Assembly (NCBI GenBank): GCA_031761405.1
Contig: JASEVX010000001.1
Coordinates: 112,408,025 to 112,472,024 of the forward strand
DNA: 64,000 nucleotides
DNA from: Serripes groenlandicus
Taxonomy: Eukaryota; Mollusca; Bivalvia; Cardiida; Cardiidae
Direction of reading: 5' to 3'
A program made the translations under genes and the position numbers. Shown here in pieces: positions 35,214 through 45,569 of this stretch (its first letter is position 1; each line of letters opens with the position of its first letter). A model generated the notes under the pieces. It was not told the DNA's origin. It saw nothing but the letters and a program-made list of their open reading frames with translations, and did no database searches.

Positions 35214-35739
35214 CTATAAAAGTTGTACTTCCAATATTTCAGAAAGAATAATGTTTCTTAAGATATTTTCAAAGATTTAAGCTAATAACTAAAAAAACAT
35301 TATATCAAATAAGTGGTTTCACTTACAAATTGGTCATGCACAATGAAGCTTCCTTGAACTTACTGATTGTGTGGCTGTCAAAGTTCAGAACCAAGGCCCT
35401 CCTGTGTTATGTCCTAACCCTTAACCGTTGCATTCCATTTATAATTTAGGTAATGTATATGAATGTCACCATCAGGCTTTTGATACTTCTATTTAGTTGG
35501 GAAAATGTTTCATCACATACTCTACCTCAGCCCCTTTAACAAATTAGCTAGCCATGGCGAGTAAACATGTCTTGTCCATTATGTCCTGCAAGTCAATCAA
35601 TCCATTGAATTAGAACACAACTACAATGAACATTTATGGATAAAGAGACTTCTAGAAGTCCCATGCCCACACCTGTCTGTGACTCTGTCACACTAAAAAA
35701 CAAATTGGCAGGCAAAACAATTATTTGTACTTCATATCA

Positions 35740-36180
35740 GGGATGGGTCGAGTAATGGCCATTGGGGGTTAGTTCTCAAGTAAGTACTGAGTACTGGATG
35801 CCTAAGGAGTAATTGCGTAAGTACTGAGGGATTACTTACTTTGTGTGTATGTACTTAAGTAAGTGCTGAGTATTATACTTAGAGTACTCACAAGCACTTT
35901 CACAAGTACTTTCCGGGTACAATCTACAGAATTGTTTAAATTATCATTATATGATTTAAAACTGTCTAAATGTATGATGGGTCTGTCATAAATAAAAACA
36001 TGAAATGTTATTTAAATTTTATTTAGAGTTAATTTAGCATTTCACACACAAGCGTGGAAGTACTCATATAGTACTCATTAAGTAGTACTCAAACGTACTG
36101 ACCAGTTTGCTTTAGTACTCAAGTAAGATCTGTACAAAGTCATGTAATAGATTAATAATGATATACTCAAGTAGTCAAGA
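35740..36180. repeat. AGTACT-rich degenerate repeat
   Basis: AAGTACT/AGTACT occurs many times in loose spacing (for example TAAGTACTGAGTACTGG and AGTAGTACTCAAACGTACT). It begins near CAGGGATGGG, a phrase resembling the start of some DNA transposons, but I could not define a right end. Confidence 0.5.
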
Positions 36181-36811
36181 GGAAAACATTTCAAATCTGT
36201 AAAATGTGTGTCAAAAAGAAAAACTTTCTTCCTTACAATGAGCATTTTCTTCTTTCCTGTTTTGCTGGATCACAAGGAGGGATCACTGCTCTATTTGTTT
36301 ATCTGTTGCACTTTGACATTACAATTTCAATACAATTGGCAGTTAAGGTAGATGTTCATTTTGTATTAGTAAGTGAAGTATGTTACTATGTATCCTTTCA
36401 AAAACTGTTGTTGTACAATGTTTTCCAAAGTTGTCTGACCTTGAAAAGGTTCATTTGTTTGAAATATTAATGCCCAATAGGTGCACATTACACAGACAGG
36501 CCCGTTAACCACATCATTAATATAACCGACTGCTGTTAGGATTATGCAGGTAAACTATATACATGTACAAGTTTACAAGCTAGTGTTGAATATGGTAAAG
36601 TTTTTGTAATAATAAATATGCATGCATGTGAAATTGATATTAGCAGAAAGATATTTGGTAGATGTTTTTTCTTATCAAAATTTCAGTTTAAAGTTTAAAC
36701 ACAAGAAAAGTTTAACTTGCAGCATGCAATCTGATGACGACTTACATCATTTAAAACCATTAGTTTTAAACCTGGTATGGTAATGTTATAATACTTTTAT
36801 AAACTATCTAA

Positions 36812-36940
36812 CCCTTTCCCACTTGCAAAAGCCTTTTCATGCATTTCTATCAGATGACTTTTGAAAATATTGCGACTAAAGGAGGATTGGTCGTAATAAT
36901 CTTTTCATTGCCACCTGCTGCAGATTTGTGTGGAAAAATG
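36812..36940 (-). mobile_element. Family A MITE, shortened
   Basis: CCCTTTCCCACTTGC at the left, CAGATGACTTTTGAAAATAT, then CACCTGCTGCAGATTTG and TGTGGAAAAATG followed by TTAA (36941-36944). The middle is largely deleted. Confidence 0.65.
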
Positions 36941-37054
36941 TTAAAAAAGAAAGTGGAAAATCTGGATGAATACAGGTATAATTTTAAAATAATCGTGGGA
37001 TAATTATGCATTTGAGTAGTAAATGTGTTCTAGCTGTCTCTGTCTGTTGCATAG

Positions 37055-37112
37055 GCACAAAAAGGCTTCTGAATTGGGGAAAAGAAGTGTGAATCTGTCA
37101 TTACGAAAGCAG
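37055..37112 (+). CDS. Candidate second coding exon, unidentified protein
   Basis: The acceptor is TGTCTCTGTCTGTTGCATAG, pyrimidine-rich; the donor is AAGCAG|GTAACT. Only one of three frames is open (HKKASELGKRSVNLSLRKQ), and it is the frame required by the phase-2 donor of the exon at 33982-34181. The 58-nt exon ends in phase 0. The translated segment is basic and polar. The intron between the two would be about 2.9 kb and contains two family A copies and two other repeats. Confidence 0.45.
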
Positions 37113-37489
37113 GTAACTATTAGGAATGGGATGGGATAAAGAGAGGCATCATGAACTGAATGATGCTATGGTGAAATAATATGATACTGTTAATTGTTGT
37201 TGATAAACCATTCTACAGACTCTGCTGTGAATGATGAATCCAGACATATGCATGCAGAAAACTTCTTACACAAATAAATACATGTATATTATTACACCAA
37301 GAAAAGGTTGGTAATAGTTTTTACTCATTACTGTAAACATTCATAATGTCTTGAGTCTAATCATTGAAATGTATTCTTGTGAAAGCTATAGTATAAAAGT
37401 ATTGCTAGCAAGGTATGGTGTCAGCGAGTTCACAATCACTAAGTTATAAGTTTAATCCTTGCAAACAACATGTAAAAAGTGTGACTGAT

Positions 37490-37862
37490 AAGGTGCTCGG
37501 ATGGAGCAAGTGTTTTAGTTTGATCCCCAATCAGGTCATACTAAAGACTTAACCCTTTCCCTAATACGACAATTCTGCAGCAGACGACTTTGAACGTATT
37601 TTGTCAAAACATAGAAAATCTCCATAATTGAATGGATGACTTATGACAAAAAGTGGAAAACATTGTGGCAAAAGGAGAAATTGCACGTTTTGTGCAATTT
37701 CTTCTTTTGTCATTATGTTTTCAATAAGCCGTCTGCTGCAGAGGCGTCAGAAAGCGTTTATATGAGGGAAAGGGTTAATAATTGGTAGTAATGGCTTTCT
37801 CGTCAGCATTACGATTGACTAGCTGGTGTCAGGATGAATCGACCAGTAGTACTGGTAAAAAG
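37490..37862 (+). mobile_element. tRNA-derived SINE split by a family A MITE
   Basis: The 5' part (AAGGTGCTCGGATGG..., AGGTCATACTAAAGACTTAA) and 3' part (AATTGGTAGTAATGGC..., GTGTCAGGATGAATCGACCA / GTAGTACTGG) together match the SINE at 21745-22009. The interruption at 37553-37774 falls at the TTAA that the unbroken SINE has at the same place. Confidence 0.85.
37553..37774 (+). mobile_element. Family A MITE, reference copy
   Basis: TTAA at 37549-37552 and 37775-37778 flank a 222-bp element. Its ends CCCTTTCCCTAATACGAC and TTATATGAGGGAAAGGG are inverted. Further in, TCTGCAGCAGACGAC faces GCCGTCTGCTGCAGA, and near the right half lies the stem GGCAAAAGGAGAAATTGCAC / GTGCAATTTCTTCTTTTGTC. There is no ORF, so it must be moved in trans. 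Inserting into TTAA, duplicating TTAA and starting with CCC are established hallmarks of piggyBac-type transposons; assignment of this family to that class is inference. Confidence 0.95.
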
Positions 37863-38002
37863 AAACAAAACAAGGCATTGCTATTAACCGTTTTCCAAAT
37901 ACAACACATCACAGATTTTGCTACATGTATAAAAACCTCCAGAGTTACCTTATTTAAGTAAAATGTGATTGTTTATAAGTATGTGGGCTGTAAAACAATA
38001 AA

Positions 38003-38201
38003 CCCTTTCCACATACAAGAAATCTGTAGCAGACAACTTTGAACACATATCCATTATAATTGAGAAATTTTATAAATGAAAATATAATTAATTATTGAAA
38101 GACTTGAAAACATTCCGGCAAAAAAAGAAATTGTTCATCATTCAAAAGTTGTCTGCTGCAGAGTGACAGTCGTCCAAAAGCATTCTGTTTATGGGAAAGG
38201 G
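38003..38201 (+). mobile_element. Family A MITE
   Basis: Left end CCCTTTCCACATACAAG (flank ATAA), right end TATGGGAAAGGG with TTAA at 38202-38205. The loop side of the central stem is deleted (GAAATTGTTCATCATTC). A short left-end fragment of the same family lies at about 37886-37925. Confidence 0.82.
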
Positions 38202-38299
38202 TTAACATGTCAGAGCTGTTACTTAGTTCACAATTCAGTAAGCAAAAGGATGAAGCTACATATTCTTGTTAAATAGTTACAAACTTTAAAGGCTGTCCT

Positions 38300-38535
38300 A
38301 AGTGGGAGCCCTGGCTAGGGCATTCATTCTCTCTGATGATTTACAAAAGCTATAATGGCTAGCATTATTATTCTTCTGTCTAAAATGTTAATGGTCTATA
38401 TAAGGAACTTGATGGACCTGCCTGGAAAGAATGTTGTGAGAAAGCCACGAAAATGTCAGTAAACTGGTCATCCTGACAATGACATAACTGAAATATCATT
38501 GAAAATGACCTTAACCCCTCAATCAATTAACTATA
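38300..38535 (+). mobile_element. SINE remnant
   Basis: Only the 3' body is clear: TTGGAAAGAATG-like CTGGAAAGAATGTTGTGAGA, then GACATAACTGAAATATCATT and CTTAACCCCTCAATCAATTA. It matches the tails of the SINEs at 21745 and 60675. Confidence 0.65.
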
Positions 38536-38583
38536 ATTTAAAATTTACAAAAGTATTTAACTTAACAGTTGTCCGAGTTAATT

Positions 38584-38937
38584 ATACCCCCTTCAAAGAA
38601 GAAGGAGTATATAGGAGTCACCGTGTCGGGTAGTCTGTCGGTCGGTCGGAAGAAGAGATGTGCATATCTTAAAGAGGTTACAATTGCATGATATTTTACA
38701 GAGTTATGGCCCTTTTACTAATTAAGTTATGGTGTAGGTCAAGATGCTGTTTAGAGGATATTTTGGAATTCAATAAAATTTTACATGAAGCTTCTATACC
38801 CAGAGGAGGTGTGCATATCCTAAAGGGGTTACAATTGCATGATATTTTACAGAGTTATGGCCCTTTTACTAATTAAGTTATGGTGTAGGTCAAGGTGCTG
38901 TTTAGGGGGTATTTATCATCTTCAGTGATAGTTCTAG
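38584..38937 (+). mobile_element. Helitron-like element with two 151-bp repeats
   Basis: It starts ATACCCCCTTC...AAGAAGGAGTAT (a small hairpin) and has GTCGGTCGGTCGG. It then carries two direct repeats of about 151 bp (TGCATATC...ATGGTGTAGGTCAAG). The 3' part reads GGGGGTAT, inverse to the start, then TATCA-TCTTCAG-TGATA (hairpin) and CTAG followed by T. A 3' hairpin followed by CTRR next to a T is the established Helitron end; the 5' TC is not evident. The repeated 62-codon ORF inside is not a gene. Confidence 0.65.
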
Positions 38938-38999
38938 TTTTAATATGAAGTGACTTACAAATCTTGTTTAAGTAAAATGAAGCAGGTGGTTGTGTTTAA

Positions 39000-39222
39000 T
39001 CCTTTCCCACATACAACAAATCTGTAGCAGATGAATTTTAAAACATGCCCACAAAAATATATAAAAACTTTATAAAGGAAAGTATACTCATGGAATAGAG
39101 TTGAAAATATTGTGGCAATTGGAGAACTTGCACATTATAAGCAATTTCTCTATTTTCTGCAATGTTTTCAAAAGTCCTCTGCTGGGGAGGCGTCATAGAA
39201 TGTGTGTATGATGGAATGGATT
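39000..39222 (+). mobile_element. Family A MITE
   Basis: TTAA at 38996-38999, left end CCTTTCCCACATACAACA, stem GGAGAACTTGCACATTATAA and partner, right end degraded to GATGGAATGG. Confidence 0.75.
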
Positions 39223-39654
39223 TTATTTAACCCAAAATTGTATACAATTTTCTGCTGCAATAGAAAAAAGCCCTCAGACACAGAGCACCATTGGGTTTGA
39301 TTGTTCGTATGATTTATCACAAGTGGCGTCAGCCTGCCTTACTCTTTCTATTGAAAGTTCTTCTTGCTATTAGAACTCTTAGAATGGTCCATAAAGTGTT
39401 ACATGTGTTTCACAGCAAAGTGCTTGTAATCAACTTTAAAGAAATCAATATTTACTTTTCTTGATTAATCAATCAATCAAATAATCAGTATTTGCCTTCC
39501 TGGTTCAAAAAGCAATCAGTTATGTAATCTATAGATTACAATCAAAAGTTTACCTTTAAGAACTTATAAGGTAAAGGAATAATAGGTAATTGCTGTATTT
39601 AATTTCTACACTTACCTAATTATTGTAGGCATTCATTAGAAATGTGTTGCTTAA

Positions 39655-39874
39655 CCCTTTCCCTCATACGACAATTCTGCAGCAGACGACTTTGAACGTA
39701 TTTTTTCAAAACATAGAAAATCTCCATAATTGAATGGATAACCTATGACAAAAAGTGGAAAACATTGTGGCAAAAGGAGAAATTGCACGTTTTGTGCAAT
39801 TTCTTCTTTTGTCACTATGTTTTCAAAAAGCCGTCCACTGCAGAGGCGTCAGAAAGCGTCTATATGAGGAAAAG
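39655..39874 (+). mobile_element. Family A MITE, young copy
   Basis: TTAA at 39651-39654 and 39875-39878, left end CCCTTTCCCTCATACGAC. The right end has a small deletion (GAGGAAAAG). Otherwise almost identical to the copy at 37553-37774. Confidence 0.93.
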
Positions 39875-40015
39875 TTAAATATAAAAGGAAATATATTTAT
39901 GAATATATAAAAAAAAATTCTTAAATAATGGAGATATTGTTGAGATCTCAAATTTGGAAGATATTTCAACCTACCATTATTTAAATTTACTGATTTTTGC
40001 TTCAAGTAAGTTTAA

Positions 40016-40130
40016 CCCAAGTACCCTCATATGTCATTAAGACACATCTGCAGTAGACAACTTAAAAAAACAACTGAGGAAAAATGTTATAAATCTCTTT
40101 TAATAAGAGTATAATTATAATACCTTTTAA
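40016..40130 (+). mobile_element. Family A MITE, partial
   Basis: TTAA at 40012-40015, then CCCAAGTACCCTCATATG, CATCTGCAGTAGACAACTT and TAAGAGTATAATTATAATAC. The right half is missing. Confidence 0.5.
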
Positions 40131-40245
40131 GAATTCAGTTAAAAACATAATGTGTCCCTTATTTAGGATTTTGATTTTTTTTTTCCCAAATTCGTATTGT
40201 GCGGGATAACATTCTTGATTATTAGGAGACTTAGATAAGCTTTAA

Positions 40246-40467
40246 CCCTTTCACTCATACGACAATTCTGCAGCAGACGACTTTGAACATATTTTGTCAA
40301 AAAATAGAAAATCTCTATAATTCAATGGATAACCTATGACTAAAATTGGAAAACATTGTGGCAAAAGGAGAAATTACACGTTTTGTGCAATTTCTTCTTT
40401 TGTCACTATGTTTTCAAAAAGCCGTCTGCTGCAGAAGCGTCAGAAAGCGTCTATATGAGGGAAAGGT
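40246..40467 (+). mobile_element. Family A MITE, young copy
   Basis: TTAA at 40242-40245, left end CCCTTTCACTCATACGAC. The right end ATATGAGGGAAAGG is followed by TTTTTTAG, so its TTAA is lost. The stem is intact apart from one change (GAAATTACACG). Confidence 0.9.
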
Positions 40468-40499
40468 TTTTTAGATGAAGATTTTATTTAAACGTATTT

Positions 40500-40700
40500 A
40501 TTTTACATCGATTGCAAAACAAGCTTTCAGCTTATATTAATCACGCTCGATGTCTGCTCTCTGGAGACTTAACCAGTACTCGCGTCGTTTGTGTGGAAAA
40601 ATCCCAAAGTCAGGACCCGCACATCACAGGACTCGAACCAGGGACCTTTGATATGCGAGGCCGACGCTCTACCTCTGCACCACTGTCTTCCACTTAACAA
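40500..40700 (-). mobile_element. tRNA-derived SINE, minus strand
   Basis: On the minus strand GTGGTGCAGAGGTAGAGCGT / CGG is a clear A box and CTGGTTCGAGTCC a clear B box. The body then runs TGTGATGTGCGGGTC... to a part ending ATAAGCTGAAAGC, shared with 25137-25190. It is not an intact tRNA gene: the acceptor stem does not pair. Confidence 0.8.
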
Positions 40701-40789
40701 CATTAAAGGGACTGAATCCCATATGAGAAAAAAATTGTTAAAAATTGCTATTACCTTGATGTTTTTGCATGGAAGGCATTGAGATTTGC

Positions 40790-41260
40790 TGACTGATGTA
40801 CCACAATATATGCACACTATTAATATTGCGGCGATTTTTCGTTATTTTGCATTGTAAAATCTACTGGGTTAGTAACCCAGTAAATCTAAAAATATCGCTG
40901 TATATTTATCACGTGATCTCTACAACCGAATTGACAATCTCCTTCCCAGAGTTGTTGTTCCTTACACTCACGCATACATGAATGTAATGAGTGGATAGTG
41001 TTAGAGAATGCCGAATTGTATCCACAAATTCAAATGAGCAAGAGGAAATTCCACGGTATTTTTAAACGGGAAAACACGGAGCGGATGTTTTTTTAACTGC
41101 TTATTTCCTATGAAATAATGAAAAACAAGACTTGTACAACCTTCCCTTACATATATATATCAACGTATTTTGGATTAATTAGAATAAGTATAAAATATAA
41201 CGATTTTGGACCATTATGGTGTTCAGTCCCTTAAACATGTTATATCAATTGTTTGAAGAC
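40790..41260. other. Single-copy AT-rich stretch with a 21-bp palindrome
   Basis: TCTACTGGGTTAGTAACCCA / GTA (around 40860-40884) is a near-perfect palindrome. I see no other feature. Confidence 0.4.
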
Positions 41261-41261
41261 A

Positions 41262-41489
41262 CTTTCAAACATACACAAAATCTGCAGCAGACAAGACTTT
41301 GAAAGGATATATCGATGTTAAACTATATGATATCTCTATAAATGAAAGTTGTATAATTGAATAAAGTGGAAAAGATTGTGGCAAAATGTGAAATTGCTTG
41401 TTTTGAGCAATTTCCTCTTTAGCAACAATGTTTTCAAACGCCGTCTGCTGTAAAGGCTTCAGAAAGTATCTATATGTGGGAAGGGGTAA
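41262..41489 (+). mobile_element. Family A MITE
   Basis: ACTTTCAAACATACACAAAA at the left and ATATGTGGGAAGGGG at the right. The central stem GAAATTGCTTGTTTTGAGCA is good. The flanking TTAA sites are not preserved. Confidence 0.78.
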
Positions 41490-41527
41490 TGCATCATATC
41501 AAGATTTACCTTTGTATATTGTATTTT

Positions 41528-42359
41528 TAGCTCACCAGAGCACGAAGTGCTCAATGTGAGTTTTTGTGATCATCCTCTGTCCGTCGTTCGTCGTCAACAT
41601 TTGCTTGTTAACACTCTAGAGGGGCAACATTTTGCATCCAATCTTTATGAAAGTTTATCAGAACATATATCTCCATTAAATCTAGGCCAAGTTCGAAATT
41701 AGGCCACTAGATCAATTTAAATGAAAATATTGTTAACACGCTGGAAGCCGCATTTTAAGCTTGAGCATATCTAGGCCAAGTTCGAATATGGGTCATGTCA
41801 AGTCAAAAACTAGGTCACTAGGCTAAATTGATGGACAGTATTGTCAACACCCTGGAAGCCACATTTTGGCTTGAGCATGTTGAAACTTTGTCAGAATACT
41901 TGTCTTGATGATATTTAGGCTAACTTTGAATATGGGTTTAATCAGGTCTAAAAATAGGTCACCAGGCCATATTGCATTTTTTACTGGAGCAGCTTGAAAC
42001 TTTGTCAGAAAGTTTGTCATGATGATATCTAGGCCAAGTTCGAATATGGGTCATGTCCGGTCAAAAACTAGGTCACTAGGCCAGATTGGAGAACAACCTT
42101 GTTAACACTCTGGTTCGGTACATTTTTGGCTTGAGCATGTTGAAACTTAATCAGAATATTTGTCTTGATGATACCTAGGCTAAGTTCGAATATGGGTCAG
42201 ATCAGGTCAAAAACTAGGTCACTAGGCCAAATTGTTGAACAATCTAGTGAAATTTGTCAGGAAGTTTTTCTTGATGATATTGCCATGGCGCTGAAAGAGT
42301 ATTTAAGTCTAAAATAGCCCATTCTCAGGTGAGCAATTCAGGGCCTTATGGCCCTCTTG
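41528..42359 (+). mobile_element. Helitron-like element with degenerate internal repeats
   Basis: It starts TAGCTCACCAGAGCACGAAG / TGCTC, with GCACGAAGTGC palindromic, followed by CCGTCGTTCGTCGTC. Inside, GGCCAAGTTCGAATATGGGT / CATGTC and ACTAGGTCACTAGGC recur at irregular spacing of about 105-155 bp. The 3' end is CTCAGGTGAGC, then the hairpin AGGGCCTTATGGCCCT, then CTTGT. The hairpin plus CTTG is close to, but not exactly, the Helitron CTRR end. Confidence 0.65.
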
Positions 42360-42368
42360 TTTTCTTAA

Positions 42369-42608
42369 CCCTTTCCCATATAAGCATATCTGCAACAGAC
42401 AACTTTTTTTTCTATACAGATATATGGAGAATCTCTATAAAATAATGCACTCAATTTGATAGAGTTAAAATCATTGTGTCAAAAGGAGCAATTTCTCGTT
42501 AAGTCACAATGTTTTAAATGGTGGTCTGATGCAGATCTTTTGCCACAATGTTTTCAATGGTGGTCTGCTGCAGATGCGTCAACATAGGTCTGTAAGTGGG
42601 AAGAGATT
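42369..42608 (+). mobile_element. Family A MITE with internal duplication
   Basis: TTAA at 42365-42368, left end CCCTTTCCCATATAAGC, right end AAGTGGGAAGAG. CACAATGTTTTAAATGGTGG / TCTGATGCAGATC is followed by a second CACAATGTTTTCAATGGTGG / TCTGCTGCAGATG, a local tandem duplication of about 40 bp. Confidence 0.78.
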
Positions 42609-42759
42609 AGGTCAATAAAGGAACTATTTGAGGGAATAGCAACCCATTTCCTGATGAGGTCTATTTCAGTTTATCCCAGTCCCAAAAGAATTGCAGAAAA
42701 AAATGGCATTATGTGATATCATAGATAAGTGATAAAATGATCATGAATTTAAGACTTAA

Positions 42760-42938
42760 CCCTTTCCCACATACATCAAATCTACTTCGTAATCATCTGG
42801 TAAGAAATATAGGAAACCTCGAAGATAAAAGTTTTAACATTGAATAGAGTTGAAAAATTGAGGCTTTTTGTAACAATGTTTTCAAAAGTCGTCTGCTGTA
42901 AAGGCGTCAAAAAGCGTCTGTCTGTTTGTGGGAAAGGG
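42760..42938 (+). mobile_element. Family A MITE, shortened
   Basis: TTAA at 42756-42759 with CCCTTTCCCACATACATC. The centre is deleted, and the right end is GTCTGTTTGTGGGAAAGGG without TTAA. Confidence 0.78.
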
Positions 42939-43305
42939 ACAGTGATTGGTCATTATAAGAAATGGTTTTTTCCAAACTCAATTGATACAAAGGCATAATT
43001 CTGAGAGGGAAATGGTTAAAGAGGTGAAAGTACTTAAGCGAAAATGGTCCCAATTGTGCATTTGTGGAGACTTGAATAACCTGTTTATGGCACATCTATT
43101 GATCATAATTTTTATGATAGTAAGTAGACCACAATAGATCTGTTGACTTTGGTCGCAGCAATGAATGTATATATTATTAGGACTTATGTATATAGCTATT
43201 TGCTAGTCTTGCTTATTTGTGTTTATCTGTGAGACTATTGAACTGAATGTCAATACCCCCAACATCATTCATCTTCCAAATGCTACAGGTCTATGGGTTA
43301 ATTAA

Positions 43306-43400
43306 CCCTTTCCCACCTGCAGATGCATTATAGCGCATCTGTAAAAGACAACTTTTGAAAACATTTTGACCAAATGAGCATTTTCTACACTTAATTAGTT
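43306..43400 (-). mobile_element. Family A MITE, left half
   Basis: The junction GGGTTAATTAACCC (43296-43309) places a right-end-like GGGTTAA immediately before a new left end at TTAA 43302-43305. The copy has CCCTTTCCCACCTGCAG and ACAACTTTTGAAAACATTTT and then breaks off. Confidence 0.6.
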
Positions 43401-43499
43401 TTTAATTTTGGAGCGAAAAGGTTACTAAACACTCAAAAAGGGAAAAATCTTTGCTGTAGTGTGGATGAAATAATCATGATAACTGACTGCTTTTTGAAA

Positions 43500-43665
43500 A
43501 GTTATTACAGGGGGAGTAAACAGGTCTTTTCCCCACAATATTTATCTTATTACGCAACCAAGTCCTATGTTGTGGGTACTCAAAAGAATCATCCAACTGA
43601 GATGATTCTTCTACATACCCTCAACATAGGGATTGAAAATGCCCCTTATCTACAGCTCTGAGTTT
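43500..43665. mobile_element. Fold-back element, family F
   Basis: TTTCCCCACAATATTTATC, then GTTGTGGGTACTCAAAAGAA / TC, a 10-base spacer, GATTCTTCTACATACCC, and AATGCCCCTTATCTACAGCT. The right arm is more mutated than in the copy at 22372-22560. Confidence 0.65.
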
Positions 43666-43839
43666 AACTTATTTCAATTAAATTAAATTGATGAGATTTC
43701 CTAATTATCAATAAATCAGTTTAAAAGGTATTTTAAAATTGCATCATGGAAGGGACTGATTGATAACCGGTTTGTACCATTTATACAATTTTATAATTTG
43801 ATATTTCTTAAAATAAATATAATTATCTGTCTGGGAAAG

Positions 43840-44038
43840 CCCTTTTCTATATACAGACACATTTTGACGCCTCTAAAGCAGACAGCTTTTGAAAACATTG
43901 CGGCAAAAGGAGAAATTGTTCATAATTTCGTCTTTTGTCTCAATGTCTTTAACTCTACCTTAATAAATATACATTTATTTATAGAGATATTTTGCAAAGT
44001 TATCTGAGCTACAGATTTGTAGTATGACTGAGAAAGGG
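43840..44038 (-). mobile_element. Family A MITE
   Basis: Left GCCCTTTTCTATATACAGAC, centre CGGCAAAAGGAGAAATTGTT, right ACTGAGAAAGGG with TTAA at 44039-44042. Confidence 0.75.
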
Positions 44039-44264
44039 TTAAGTGTTAGATGATAATTCATAGTGGGTATTGATTTTATTGAATATACATGAAATATGAA
44101 TACAAAAATATATTTAAAATTTCTATTGTTTTATTTCAAATCTTAAGTTGGTATGCATTCTAAGACCCTTCTCAGTGGAATTTAATTACCTATATAGGCT
44201 ATATATATACATTTGTATATTGTTTGCAAATCTTGTACATGCATGCAAATGTGGAAAACATTAA

Positions 44265-44448
44265 CCCTTTCCCTCATACGACAATTCTGCAGCAGACGAC
44301 TTTGTACATATTTTGTTAAAAAATAGAAAATCTCTTTAATTGAATGGATAACCTATGACTAAAAGTTGAAAACATTATGGCAAAAGGAGAAATTGCTCGT
44401 TTTGAGCAATTACTTCTTTTGTCACTATGTTTTCAAAAAGACGTCTGC
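44265..44448 (+). mobile_element. Family A MITE, right end truncated
   Basis: TTAA at 44261-44264, left end CCCTTTCCCTCATACGAC, perfect stem AAATTGCTCGTTTTGAGCAA. It stops at ACGTCTGCTT, where the other copies continue to the terminus. Confidence 0.85.
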
Positions 44449-44500
44449 TTTATATTCTTTCTGATTTTATCATGCATTTGTTTAAACATTAATGATTTAA

Positions 44501-44726
44501 CTCATTTCCTCATATAGACGCTTTCTGACTCCTCTGCAGCATACGACTTTTGAAAAATTGTGGCAAAAAGAGAAATTGCTCAGAACGATTGAGCAATTCC
44601 TCCTTTTGCCACAATGTGTTCAACTTTTTTCTAGTAATTTTACAATCTTTTATAGAGATTTTCCCTGTTTTGCCTAGATATTTTCAAAGTCGTCTGCTCC
44701 AGATTTGTTGTTTGTGGGAAAGGATT
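44501..44726 (-). mobile_element. Family A MITE
   Basis: TTAA at 44497-44500, left end CTCATTTCCTCATATAGACG, stem GAAATTGCTCAGAACGATTG / AGCAATTCC, right end TTTGTGGGAAAGG followed by ATTG. Confidence 0.85.
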
Positions 44727-44799
44727 GAGGAAAACAACAACAATACTCTCCTTACTTAACGTTTCTATACAGCTATAGATGTAACTGCTAAGTATTTTA

Positions 44800-45025
44800 C
44801 CCTTTTCCACGTACAACAAATCTGCAGCATATATTATTATACGGCTGTGAAAATATCAAGGCAAAAATATGACCAATCTCAAAAAATGGTAGTATAATGT
44901 ATTGAATACACTTGAAAGTATTGAGGCAAAAGGAGAAATTTTGCGTTATGAGCAATTTTCTCTTTTTGTCCCCAATGTCATCTCGGCTAAAAATTTGACA
45001 AAATGTTTCTGCATGTGGGAACGGG
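44800..45025 (+). mobile_element. Family A MITE, degenerate
   Basis: Left CCCTTTTCCACGTACAACA, centre GGCAAAAGGAGAAATTTTGC, right GCATGTGGGAACGGG. A more decayed relative lies at about 45417-45560. Confidence 0.72.
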
Positions 45026-45569
45026 TTCAACAAATTATATCACAAACAATTCCTACTTCTAACTGCAATGCTATGAATTTGAATAAGATATTTGAAGTCT
45101 GTGGTAGTTCATTTTGAAGCTAAGAGAATTGTGCTAATTTGAATTCGGTCATTATAGATTAAAAGATTAAATACTTTGTAGATCTGGATTATTCCTATTT
45201 GAAACCCTACTAAGTTGTTCACACTTTATCAATTCTCTTATACAACATTTATTTCAACACTAAAACATCTTATAAAGCAAAGATGTAATGTTGCAAAATG
45301 CTCTGTTGGCCGAATTTTGACTGAATTAAGTTCTTAAGCATACATTATAGCAGAAATATTCAGTTTTGCTGCAAGGTGGTTTATCAATCTGCTTGCATTG
45401 GGTATATTTACTATTATATCTCTATCTCACATAAAGATGCTTTTCCTATATTATTCAGACGCAGGCAACTTTAGAAGACTTATAAGCAAAAGGCGTTAAT
45501 GATTGTTTTGAGCAATTTCTTTTTTGCTATAATATTTTCAACTATTTTTTAATAATCATACTTTTTTTT

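Noticed and set aside
35740..36180. hAT-like transposon starting CAGGGATGGG
   Set aside because: No matching inverted right end or 8-bp duplication was found.
38688..38876. ORF with an internally repeated peptide
   Set aside because: Reads through the 151-bp direct repeats of a Helitron-like element.
40620..40690. tRNA gene on the minus strand
   Set aside because: Promoter boxes are clear, but arm pairing fails and it is part of a SINE.
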